Position numbers and translations under genes: made by a program. Below, in pieces: positions 13,846 to 20,026 of a DNA stretch of 20,026 nt (positions within the stretch are counted from its first letter, which is position 1; the number at the start of each line of letters is the position of its first letter). The notes beneath the pieces are model-generated. The model had not been told where the DNA came from and did not search any database. It saw only the letters and a list, made by a program, of their open reading frames with translations. The DNA is from CAZNRY01 sp964575675 (lineage in GTDB: Bacteria > Eisenbacteria > RBG-16-71-46 > CAIMUX01 > VGJL01), in assembly GCA_964575675.1 (NCBI GenBank), contig CAZNRY010000061.1, positions 1-20,026 of the forward strand, read 5' to 3'.

Positions 13846-14751
13846 TCAGCGCCGATACACGATCCCGAATCGATGTTGGGCCCCGAGATCCTCGCCGAAG
13901 GGGACATACGAATAGTCCGCCTGGATCCGGCCCCGCCTGTACCCGAGCCCGAAGCTCACGTCCTCGGTATCGAGAGCGCTCCGGTACCCGGCCCGCAGGC
14001 TCATCGCATTCTGCAGACGGTACTCGATTCCCAAACGCAGACTCGCGTCCTCGCCGCGGATCTTCCGCGCCTCGACGGCGATCAGCGCCTCCGAGGAGGC
14101 CTGCGGGATCGGCAGATGGTAGGTCACCCCGCCCTGGACCGTCATCGGCAGCAGGAAGGACCGCTCGATGTACTTCATCGACGAACCAAGGTGGAGGATC
14201 GACAGGCCGCAGTCCAGTCGGGGAAGAACGCCGCGCCCTTGGATGCCGAGGTCGAAGGCCGTGCCCGATGCATCGTAGACGTCAATGGCCTCGCGGAGGA
14301 GTTGAACCCCTGCGCCCACTCCCCAGACGTCGGTCACGCGGTAGCCCCCCGAGACGCCCGCGGCGTAGCCGTAGTAGCCGAAGGTCCCGAGATAGTCGGC
14401 CGGCTCGTCTCCATAGGCCTTGAGGTTGTCGACCCAGACGCCGTGGAAGGAGATGCCCACGCCGAATCGTCCGATCGCGCGTGTGATGCCCGCGAACTCC
14501 TGCCTGACGTCGAAGAACGACTCATTGTGAACGAAGGCCGCCTGAAATCCCTGGAGCAACGGCACCGCACCGGGATTCCAGTAGGTCGCGGTCGGGCCGT
14601 CGGTGTTGGAGACGACTGCCTCCCCCATCCCGGTGGCCTCTGCTCCGGCGCCGATCTTCAAGTACGACATTCCGACCGGGTCGGCCGCCAGGCCGGCGTT
14701 CGGGAGAAGGAGGATCGCTCCCAGGAGAACGGGAATCAGGTTCTTTCTCAT
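13846..14751 (-). CDS. PorV/PorQ-like outer-membrane beta-barrel protein
   Basis: This 301-residue protein has a signal peptide (MRKNLIPVLLGAILLLPNAG, cleavage near GLAA) followed by alternating amphipathic beta strands rich in Gly and aromatics. It ends in a strand-like FGIVYRR tail typical of outer-membrane barrels. The N-terminal block GAGAEATGMGEAVVSNTDG and ATYWNPGA is the hallmark of the PorV/PorQ (UPF0164) family. In Bacteroidetes PorV helps type IX secretion move cargo to the surface, but many homologues have no assigned role. The ATG follows AAAGGAG. It begins 46 bp after the lipoprotein gene on the same strand, so the two likely form one operon under the upstream sigma-54 promoter. 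Whether it works with the FlgD-tailed peptidase in this window is unknown. Confidence 0.85.
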   Translation of the reverse strand: MRKNLIPVLLGAILLLPNAGLAADPVGMSYLKIGAGAEATGMGEAVVSNTDGPTATYWNPGAVPLLQGFQAAFVHNESFFDVRQEFAGITRAIGRFGVGISFHGVWVDNLKAYGDEPADYLGTFGYYGYAAGVSGGYRVTDVWGVGAGVQLLREAIDVYDASGTAFDLGIQGRGVLPRLDCGLSILHLGSSMKYIERSFLLPMTVQGGVTYHLPIPQASSEALIAVEARKIRGEDASLRLGIEYRLQNAMSLRAGYRSALDTEDVSFGLGYRRGRIQADYSYVPFGEDLGAQHRFGIVYRR

Positions 14752-14797
14752 GGGTCTCCTTTCAGGATCGCAGGATACGCAATCGCCCGCCGCCCGG

Positions 14798-15787
14798 TCA
14801 ACGCGCTGCGGGCGGCCGGCTGCGGATCTGCAGCGAGTCGTCGGATCCCCGCCGTCGCTCCGGGGCCCTGCAAACCCTCACCGGCGCCGCCGCATGGGCC
14901 GGCCGCGCCGGCGTCCCCTGCTTCAGCTCCTGATTCCCACGGTCGATCTGATAGGCCCAGTCGAGCATGAGCTGGCTCGGACCGATCGAAACGACGCGGA
15001 ACTTCGCATAGTGGTCGTCGCGGGTCCAGACAATGTAGACGTGCCCCGGGATCAGTTCGACCTCGGCCGTCGGGGACCACCCCTCGACGGGCGCCCAGGT
15101 CACATCGTCCATGTCCAGGTAGCCCGCATCCTGCAGTTCGGTGTAGTAGTCCGGATGCTGCGGATCGCTGGGATCGTTCAGGCCGATCATGAAGTCGCCC
15201 GAATCGGGCGAGTGGACGAACGCCATGTCCGCCGCCGGATCATCGTAGTCGGTGACCGTGTAGCGCGAGAAATCGTAGGCGCAATCGAGCGGGTTCGCCT
15301 GGTAGCTGCTCAACCTCAATCCCCGTCCCTCCGGCCGCGGGGTATCGCGGACGTCCTCGGGCGAGAGATCGCTTTCGTTGCCCTCGAGGTCGACCGCGCC
15401 GACCGCGTAGTAGTAGGTCGTTCCGTTCAGGACGTTGCGATCCACAAAGCTGACCCAGTAAGCGCTCCCCGTGGCATCGACGAAGCCGATCCTCTGGAAG
15501 ATTCCGCTCGGTTCGAGATTCCGGTAAATCCGATAGCCGGAGAGGTCCCACTCCGTGTTCGGGTACCAGAGAATCGTGACCTCCCGATCGCCCGTTATGC
15601 TGGTCACCCCGCGAGGGACGGCTGGCGCCTCCCGATCGATCGGCCGGCCGTTTTCGTCGTCGCACCCGGCGGCCCCAAGCAGGACAAGACCCAGCAGTGC
15701 CGCCCCAAAGACCAGCAGCATCACCTGCGAAGGTACGTTCAATGGTCGAGCGATCGAAAGCGGAGAGAAGGTCCGTGGCCTGCTCAT
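14798..15787 (-). CDS. Fibronectin type III domain lipoprotein
   Basis: This 329-residue exported lipoprotein has a long signal peptide (about 41 residues) ending LLGAAGC, with the lipidated cysteine at residue 42. A fibronectin type III domain follows (about 52-142: PAVPRGVTSI, VTILWYPN, LSGYRIYRN, TTYYYAVGAVDLEGNES). A second beta-rich region (about 150-285) has no family I recognise. It contains several Asp/Tyr-rich segments (DYDDPAADMAF, QHPDYYTELQDAG). The last 45 residues are Pro/Ala/Arg-rich and probably disordered. The ATG follows AAGGAGG at ideal spacing. An open frame continues 330 bp upstream but is not credible coding. The PorV-like gene is 46 bp downstream. The sigma-54 promoter 480 bp upstream is the best candidate for its control. 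The function is unknown; a surface-binding role is a guess. Confidence 0.82.
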   Translation of the reverse strand: MSRPRTFSPLSIARPLNVPSQVMLLVFGAALLGLVLLGAAGCDDENGRPIDREAPAVPRGVTSITGDREVTILWYPNTEWDLSGYRIYRNLEPSGIFQRIGFVDATGSAYWVSFVDRNVLNGTTYYYAVGAVDLEGNESDLSPEDVRDTPRPEGRGLRLSSYQANPLDCAYDFSRYTVTDYDDPAADMAFVHSPDSGDFMIGLNDPSDPQHPDYYTELQDAGYLDMDDVTWAPVEGWSPTAEVELIPGHVYIVWTRDDHYAKFRVVSIGPSQLMLDWAYQIDRGNQELKQGTPARPAHAAAPVRVCRAPERRRGSDDSLQIRSRPPAAR

Positions 15788-15921
15788 GTTGCCTCCTTGC
15801 GACGCCCAGGGGGCGCAGCCCTCGCGGGGCCGGCCGATTGAGATTCCCTGACCGACCCGGAACTCAGGATCGGCTACCGGAAGAACCCCTGCTAGCCAAA
15901 TCGGTTCGAGCGTTGGGAGGC

Positions 15922-16000
15922 GAAAACGAGGGTCCCGCCGGGCCCGGCGAGTGAGAACAAAATCCCGTGATCGACCGGCGGACCGGCGAGGGAAAACGAG
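15922..16000. repeat. Two copies of GAAAACGAG, 70 bp apart
   Basis: GAAAACGAG occurs at 15922-15930 and 15992-16000, each beside a GGCG/CGCCGG-rich patch. The copies may come from an old duplication or be repeated leader elements. Confidence 0.3.
15936..15949. repeat. Perfect 14-bp palindrome in the putative leader
   Basis: CGCCGGGCCCGGCG is a perfect palindrome. Read leftward it is followed by GGACCCTCGTTTTC. It could act as an attenuator or terminator within the leader of the lipoprotein operon. Confidence 0.35.
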
Positions 16001-16278
16001 GAACCCGATCGACCAGGCTGCCTCCCGCATCCGGGCTCGGATTTGGGGGGATTCGGGACGACCCTGGCGGTCGATCCCTCGGAGTCGGGAGGCAACCAAG
16101 CCGATCGCGTTGGGCAAACCAAACAGGAAAAGAAGCCCTCAAGTCTAAAGCGCTCTGGGGAACCGGGTCAGTAAACCGTCACCATGCTCATCCAGGAGGC
16201 TGACCATTTTGACCCTGGGCTATTTGGACGTACCGACCCGGCCCCGAGCTGGAGGTCCCCCCTCCGCCTGCTCGAATT

Positions 16279-16294
16279 AGCAGCATTGGTGCCA
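16279..16294 (-). promoter_or_regulatory. Sigma-54 (RpoN) promoter directed at the lipoprotein-PorV operon
   Basis: The minus strand reads TGGCACCAATGCTGCT against the consensus TGGCACG-N4-TTGCW, a match at all but two defined positions. The invariant GG and GC are separated by exactly 10 bases, and a T precedes TGGCAC as preferred. Transcription would begin near 16268, heading to the lipoprotein start at 15787. The gene just upstream encodes a sigma-54 activator. Confidence 0.65.
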
Positions 16295-16366
16295 AGAGTT
16301 GTGCGGAATCACTCAGCGGCCCAAGTGCATGCAGGGCATGGCTCCAGACGTACCAGCATCGCGCTC

Positions 16367-16384
16367 GCCGAGTTCACTCTCGGC
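16367..16384. promoter_or_regulatory. Candidate upstream activator site (inverted repeat)
   Basis: GCCGAG-TTCACT-CTCGGC is a perfect dyad with 6-bp arms and 6-bp spacing. Its centre is about 107 bp upstream of the start predicted for the sigma-54 promoter. Enhancer-binding proteins usually bind dyads 80-150 bp upstream, so this is the natural candidate site for the adjacent activator. Confidence 0.5.
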
Positions 16385-16478
16385 CGTCCCGACGCCATTG
16401 TTATAAAGAGTTCTTAGAGCGCGGCGATTGAGTCGTCCTAACTTGCTTGATTGCTTGGAGATGCAATTGGAAGGAAAT

Positions 16479-19400
16479 CTAAGGGGTCCTATTCAAAGTC
16501 TTTCGAATTCCAGACTCCGCCAGATGGTACCGCTTGATCTTATCGAGGAGGGCAGGATAGCTGAGGTGGAGGCGCCGGCTCGTCTCCGACTTGTTTCCGC
16601 TGGTCTGCTCCAGCGTCCGGCGGATCAGGTCAGACTCGAGCCGCGCGACGGCATCCTTCAGGGTGGCGGACGTTCGGTCGATCCCATCGATCTCGCGCAT
16701 TTCACGCGGCAACAGCTCCACGCCGATCCATCCCCCGTCCTCGCAGAGGACGACCAATCGTCGGACGCACTTCTCCAGCTCGCGCACGTTGCCGCGCCAT
16801 TCATGGTCCATGAGGACGCGCAGCGCCTCGCGCGCGATGCCGGCCGGCTTCCTGTCCATCTCTTGCGTAAAACGCGCGAGGAAGCGCCGCACGAGCAGCG
16901 GGATGTCCTCCCTCCTCTCGCGCAGCGGGGGTATCGCGAACTGGAAGTCGTTCAGGCGGTAGTAGAGGTCCTCGAGGAAGTCCCCGGCGCGGATCGCCGC
17001 CGCCAGGTCGGTGTTCGTGGCGCAGAGGAACCGGACGTCCGCCGTGCGAGGCTTCACGCCTCCCACGGGACGGAATTCGCGCCGGTCTAGCAGGTGAAGC
17101 AGCTTCGCCTGGACATTGCGATGGCAGCGATCAACCTCGTCGAGGAAGAGGGTCCCCCCCTCGGCCTCCTCGATAAGGCCCTTCTTGTTGCGGACCGCTC
17201 CCGTGAAGGCTCCCTGAACGTGGCCGAACAGCTCGCTCTCGAGGAGTTGCTCGGGCAGTGCCGCGCAATTGATCTGAACGAGCGGCCGGGCGCCGCGGCG
17301 GCTCGCCCGGTGGATACACTCGGCGATCAGGCCCTTTCCGGTCCCCGTCTCCCCCGTGAGGAGGATGTTCGCATCGCTGTCGGCGACACGGTTCAGGAGT
17401 GCGATCGTCTCCTTCGTCACCGGATCGACGGTCACAAACTCGCAGAACGGCTCCGGCGCGGCGAGGGCCGTATCCGCGTCTGCCGACTCGACCGTCGCGC
17501 GATGCTCTTCGATAGCGACGCAAATCAAGCTTCCGAAGAGCGAGAGGATGCGGAGATCCCGCGTCCCGAAGGCCTCCTTGCTTCCGCGCCGCTCGGCGAC
17601 CAGAACGCCCCAAAGGTTCTCGGTCGGACGCAGGCGGAGGACGACCAGGGGTCCCTCCTGTCGCCAAGGATCGCCGACCAGATCGTGAGAAAGATCGGTC
17701 GACGAGTTGCCGGAAAGCCAGACGAGCCGGCCACCCGCAAACGCGTGCAGGACGGGTTCCAGCGCGCGGAGCATTCCCGTTGGGCGCTCACAGCCGATCG
17801 ATCCCTCGACTCGCAGCCGCTCGAAGCTCCCGCCGACCGCAACCAGCGCCCGGTCGACGCGCAGGCGTGCGGTCATCTGTTGCAGCAGCCGCTGCGCCCC
17901 GCCCACGCCGTTTGGGCCGCTCTCGATCGGGGTGAACTCCTGCAGGATCTGGAACTCTTCACTCGTCGAGAGGACGAGCTCCGCCTGGTTCTCCGCCAAC
18001 TCGACCTTGAGGGCGTTCCGGCGGGCGAGGGCATCGGCGCGGCCTTGAGACTCGAGGTAGGCGATCCCGCGATCGAGCCCTCGGAGCGCCCCCTCCAAGT
18101 TTCCGTTCGCCGCGAGGGCGCGCGCGTGCGTCTCAATGAAGCTGGGCGCGAGCGAGATCAGATCGAGACGCGGAATCCTCTCCCAGAGGGGATCGAGCAA
18201 CTCGATCGCCTGGCTCGCCGAGGAGGAACCATCATGCCCCGGCAGCGCCGCATCCCCGACGAGGACCGATGCCAGGTGGATCCGGCTGACCGTCTCCCTC
18301 AGGATGTCGGGCGTCGACGAGAGCTCCAGCGCCGACCGCTTGAGAAGCCGAATCGCTACCTCTGACCGGCCCGATTCCCAGGCGGCATCGCCGAGGAGAC
18401 AAAGATTGCTCCCGAGCTCGCAGTGGTCGCCGATCCGACCCGCGATCCATGCCGCCTCTGACGCGCGCCGGGTGGCCGTCACAAGGTCGCCGCGCGCCAT
18501 CGCCTCGAGGGCGAGACGGTGCTTCACCTCGCAGACCAGGTCGCCTTCCGGGGCGATCTGCTCCGCCTTGCGAAGCGCCTCGGTCAGCATCTGCTTCGCC
18601 TCGGCCGTCCTCTCCTCGCGCAGGGCCATTTCGCCCAGGAATTCCAGCGCGAGAACTTCCTCCCGTAGGTAGCCGTGGCGCCGCGCCTGATCAAGCGCCT
18701 CCTCATAGTGCGAGGCGGCGAGGGTCGTCTGTCCGAGCCTAATCTTCAAGTTGCCGAGGGCGAGATAGGTCTTCGTGATACCGGCGTGGTTCTTCGTCTC
18801 GCGAAACGTCGCCAAGGCTCGCGAGAGACTCTGCAGCGCGCGATCCCATGCGCAGAGCTTGGTGTGAAGCACGCCGAGGTTCAGGCAGTGTGATGCGATG
18901 CGCGGCGCGTTGCCCGCCTCCTCGCTGATCGCAAGGGCGCGGCCGAGGTAGTCGAGAGCCTCCTTCCACCGAGGTCCCGATTTCAGGAGGAGACCAAGGT
19001 TGTTCAAGGCGCGTGCCAGCCCTTCGCGGTGATCGATCCTCCGGAAGGTGAACAGCGCGCTCTCGAAGAACTCACGCGCCCGATCGTTCTGCCCGAGACG
19101 CGCGCTGATCTGGCCGAGGGTCAACTCAAGCAGCCCGATCTCCTCGTTGTCGTTTCCGCTTCGCAGAGCCTCATAGGCCCTCGTGCAGTTGGTCTGGGCG
19201 ACCAGGTAGTGGCCGAGGCTCGTCTGAACCATTCCGGTCCGTCCGGCGATCTTGGCGTCGAGATCGACGTCGATCGTCGGATCGATCCCCTGGCGGATGC
19301 GGGCGAGCTCCGCGAGCGCTTCCTGAAACTCCCCGCGCTTGCGGTGGCACTCGACGATTCGCAACCGGGCCTCGGCCCGTTCGCGCCGCCAGTCGGGGTC

Positions 19401-19592
19401 TGTGCCCAGGAGGATGAGCGCGCGCTCATAGGAGTCGAGCGCGGATTGGAAATCATCGGCGGCCATCTGCATGTCGCCCATGGCGAGAGACTGCGCGAAC
19501 CCGGCCGGCACGGAGGGACCGTTGTCCGTTCTCCGTCCGTTCAGTGAGCGCATCGGAGAGGTGGAGGCCTCTCTCCCGTCAAAGACATCCAT
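16479..19592 (-). CDS. TPR-GAF-AAA+ sigma-54 activator with Fis HTH
   Basis: This 1037-residue transcription activator has an unusually large sensory half. Residues about 35-540 form an array of tetratricopeptide repeats (for example DFQSALDSYERAL, ARALNNLGLLLKS, LGRALAISEEAGN, CLNLGVLHTKL). Residues about 560-700 look like a GAF domain. The AAA+ domain (about 720-945) has Walker A GETGTGKG (747-754), an intact GAFTGA (794-799), Walker B TLFLDE (814-819) and LRERREDIP. A Fis-type HTH (about 997-1024) ends the protein. With GAFTGA intact, it should activate RNA polymerase-sigma-54. TPR arrays bind peptides or proteins, so the input may be a peptide or partner protein. The ATG follows AAGGGA, which overlaps the stop of the small exported peptide gene 13 bp upstream, suggesting translational coupling. 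A sigma-54 promoter lies just downstream. Confidence 0.93.
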   Translation of the reverse strand: MDVFDGREASTSPMRSLNGRRTDNGPSVPAGFAQSLAMGDMQMAADDFQSALDSYERALILLGTDPDWRRERAEARLRIVECHRKRGEFQEALAELARIRQGIDPTIDVDLDAKIAGRTGMVQTSLGHYLVAQTNCTRAYEALRSGNDNEEIGLLELTLGQISARLGQNDRAREFFESALFTFRRIDHREGLARALNNLGLLLKSGPRWKEALDYLGRALAISEEAGNAPRIASHCLNLGVLHTKLCAWDRALQSLSRALATFRETKNHAGITKTYLALGNLKIRLGQTTLAASHYEEALDQARRHGYLREEVLALEFLGEMALREERTAEAKQMLTEALRKAEQIAPEGDLVCEVKHRLALEAMARGDLVTATRRASEAAWIAGRIGDHCELGSNLCLLGDAAWESGRSEVAIRLLKRSALELSSTPDILRETVSRIHLASVLVGDAALPGHDGSSSASQAIELLDPLWERIPRLDLISLAPSFIETHARALAANGNLEGALRGLDRGIAYLESQGRADALARRNALKVELAENQAELVLSTSEEFQILQEFTPIESGPNGVGGAQRLLQQMTARLRVDRALVAVGGSFERLRVEGSIGCERPTGMLRALEPVLHAFAGGRLVWLSGNSSTDLSHDLVGDPWRQEGPLVVLRLRPTENLWGVLVAERRGSKEAFGTRDLRILSLFGSLICVAIEEHRATVESADADTALAAPEPFCEFVTVDPVTKETIALLNRVADSDANILLTGETGTGKGLIAECIHRASRRGARPLVQINCAALPEQLLESELFGHVQGAFTGAVRNKKGLIEEAEGGTLFLDEVDRCHRNVQAKLLHLLDRREFRPVGGVKPRTADVRFLCATNTDLAAAIRAGDFLEDLYYRLNDFQFAIPPLRERREDIPLLVRRFLARFTQEMDRKPAGIAREALRVLMDHEWRGNVRELEKCVRRLVVLCEDGGWIGVELLPREMREIDGIDRTSATLKDAVARLESDLIRRTLEQTSGNKSETSRRLHLSYPALLDKIKRYHLAESGIRKTLNRTP

Positions 19593-19605
19593 GCGGCGCC
19601 GTCCC

Positions 19606-19863
19606 TTAGTGTGCGAACGCCATTAACAACGCGTGAATCCAGACCACGATCGGAGTAACGCAATCGAAATCATCGGGGTCCCCATCGTTCGCGCCCCCCG
19701 GTCCTCCGAAAAGCGTGTCCGGCGCCACACCATTCGAGATGGTCCGTGTTGCCTGTGAGCCATCATTCCCGGAATCTGCCACGATCTCCCCGGCACTCGT
19801 GAACAGCAGAATCAGGAGAAGCAAGGCCCACGCTACTGCTGGTCTCATGTCTCTCGAACGCAC
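19606..19863 (-). CDS. Small exported peptide (85 aa) upstream of the TPR activator
   Basis: I do not recognise this family. The gene encodes 85 residues. A positively charged start (RSRDMRPA) and a hydrophobic stretch (VAWALLLLILLFTSAG) form a signal peptide with likely cleavage near EIVA-DSG. The mature part is about 55 residues: a polar Gly/Asp/Asn-rich segment (FGGPGGANDGDPDDFD), one cysteine, and a hydrophobic tail (TPIVVWIHALLMAFAH). I chose the GTG at 19863 because AAAAGGAG precedes it by six bases; an ATG at 19848 would shorten it by five residues and lacks a good ribosome site. Only 13 bp separate it from the TPR activator gene, so they form an operon. It could be a signal peptide for that regulator, a small envelope protein it monitors, or unrelated. 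Confidence 0.62.
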   Translation of the reverse strand: MRSRDMRPAVAWALLLLILLFTSAGEIVADSGNDGSQATRTISNGVAPDTLFGGPGGANDGDPDDFDCVTPIVVWIHALLMAFAH

Positions 19864-19921
19864 GGTTTTCTCCTTTTCCCCGGTCCCACCCTGATCGAAT
19901 AACACGCTACACGTCCAGGAA

Positions 19922-19936
19922 CTGGGGGACCTCCAG
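19922..19936. promoter_or_regulatory. Dyad upstream of the peptide-activator operon
   Basis: CTGGGGGACCTCCAG is a near-perfect 15-bp dyad: seven-base arms around a central A, with one G-T mismatch. It lies about 60 bp before the peptide start, where an operator would be expected. A 15-base stretch overlapping it recurs next to the sigma-54 promoter start. Confidence 0.4.
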
Positions 19937-19952
19937 CTTCCCAGTCGGAAGC
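19936..19952. promoter_or_regulatory. Second dyad upstream of the peptide-activator operon
   Basis: GCTTCC-CAGTC-GGAAGC has perfect 6-bp arms and directly abuts the previous dyad. Two adjacent dyads suggest a protein-binding region controlling this operon. No clear sigma-70 or sigma-54 promoter was found between here and the gene. Confidence 0.35.
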
Positions 19953-20026
19953 AGGGTAAAAATCCTCCAGCCGAGTTGCCCCCCCCCGACACCAAAGGTC
20001 CACTCCCGGTGAGCGAGCGCAGCGAG

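Larger units (their letters stand above)
15788..16478. other. 691-bp non-coding region: sigma-54 promoter, dyad and long leader
   Basis: No credible gene is found between the TPR activator and the fibronectin lipoprotein. The right part holds a sigma-54 promoter (16279-16294) and an upstream inverted repeat. The left part (15788-16268) would be a 480-nt untranslated leader. It includes a perfect 14-bp palindrome and two copies of CTCGTTTTC. Short open frames here have no ribosome sites or family resemblance. An RNA gene or an eroded gene cannot be excluded. Confidence 0.6.

Noticed and set aside
15788..16117. Upstream extension of the lipoprotein open frame
   Set aside because: The downstream ATG has an ideal ribosome site and starts a proper lipoprotein signal. 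The extension looks like random GC-rich translation.
16110..16182. c-di-GMP (GEMM)-like phrases on the plus strand: GGGCAAACC, CTAAAGC, GTAAACCG
   Set aside because: The conserved P1b stem and the ACGCAAAGCC block cannot be formed, and no rightward gene follows. I treat it as chance resemblance.
16309..16398. A 29-codon frame on the minus strand (MASGRPRVN...) with a CPAC motif
   Set aside because: It has no ribosome site, overlaps the candidate activator-binding dyad, and has no other coding signs.
19979..19987. Run of nine C residues, possible phase-variation tract
   Set aside because: It lies outside the chosen reading frame, upstream of the small peptide gene, and may be a sequencing artefact. 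Nothing ties it to switching.
20001..20026. GAGCGAGCGCAGCGAG at the right edge, resembling vector or contig-end sequence
   Set aside because: It is too short to judge. It resembles but does not match common plasmid sequence and has no visible inverted partner in the window.

Overview
This window looks like chromosomal DNA from a GC-rich Gram-negative (diderm) bacterium. The signs are an LpxH lipid A enzyme, two lipobox lipoproteins, a PorV/PorQ-like outer-membrane barrel, a periplasmic AMIN-type amidase, and a subtilase ending in a FlgD/T9SS-type C-terminal domain. PorV-like proteins, FlgD-type sorting domains and several sigma-54 activators together suggest the FCB side of the tree, for example an Eisenbacteria-like candidate phylum. 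That placement is inferred from gene style only; no 16S rRNA gene is present. I see no rRNA, tRNA, CRISPR, transposase or phage gene.

Left part (1-5993). Leftward genes are the first 38 codons of dnaK, a sensorless sigma-54-type AAA+ activator that overlaps the end of lysS, lysS itself with a good promoter, and a DUF2400/TIGR02757 protein with a C-terminal four-cysteine motif. A rightward PLP-binding YggS homologue diverges from the DUF2400 gene. A leftward TlpA/ResA-like thioredoxin lipoprotein follows, apparently starting at TTG. Next is a rightward MogA/MoaB-like molybdopterin gene.

Middle (6016-13787). A large secreted S8 peptidase follows mog closely and ends at a palindrome. It converges on a leftward envelope block: N-acetylmuramoyl-L-alanine amidase, an M23 (LytM) endopeptidase with a membrane anchor and coiled coil, and a DegP/HtrA protease. 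lpxH diverges from degP. This block deals with peptidoglycan hydrolysis, periplasmic quality control and lipid A synthesis.

Right part (13846-20026), all leftward. Transcription would run from a short exported peptide of 85 residues, 13 bp later into a 1037-residue TPR-GAF-AAA+-Fis sigma-54 activator, then across a 691-bp non-coding gap, then into a fibronectin-III lipoprotein and a PorV/PorQ-like barrel. The gap holds a near-consensus sigma-54 promoter pointing at the lipoprotein gene and a perfect inverted repeat about 107 bp upstream of the predicted transcription start. This peptide, TPR-activator, sigma-54 promoter and surface-protein arrangement is the most likely undescribed system in the window. 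It would be a peptide- or envelope-responsive switch for surface proteins. The gene calls and promoter are seen in the sequence; the signalling connection is inference.
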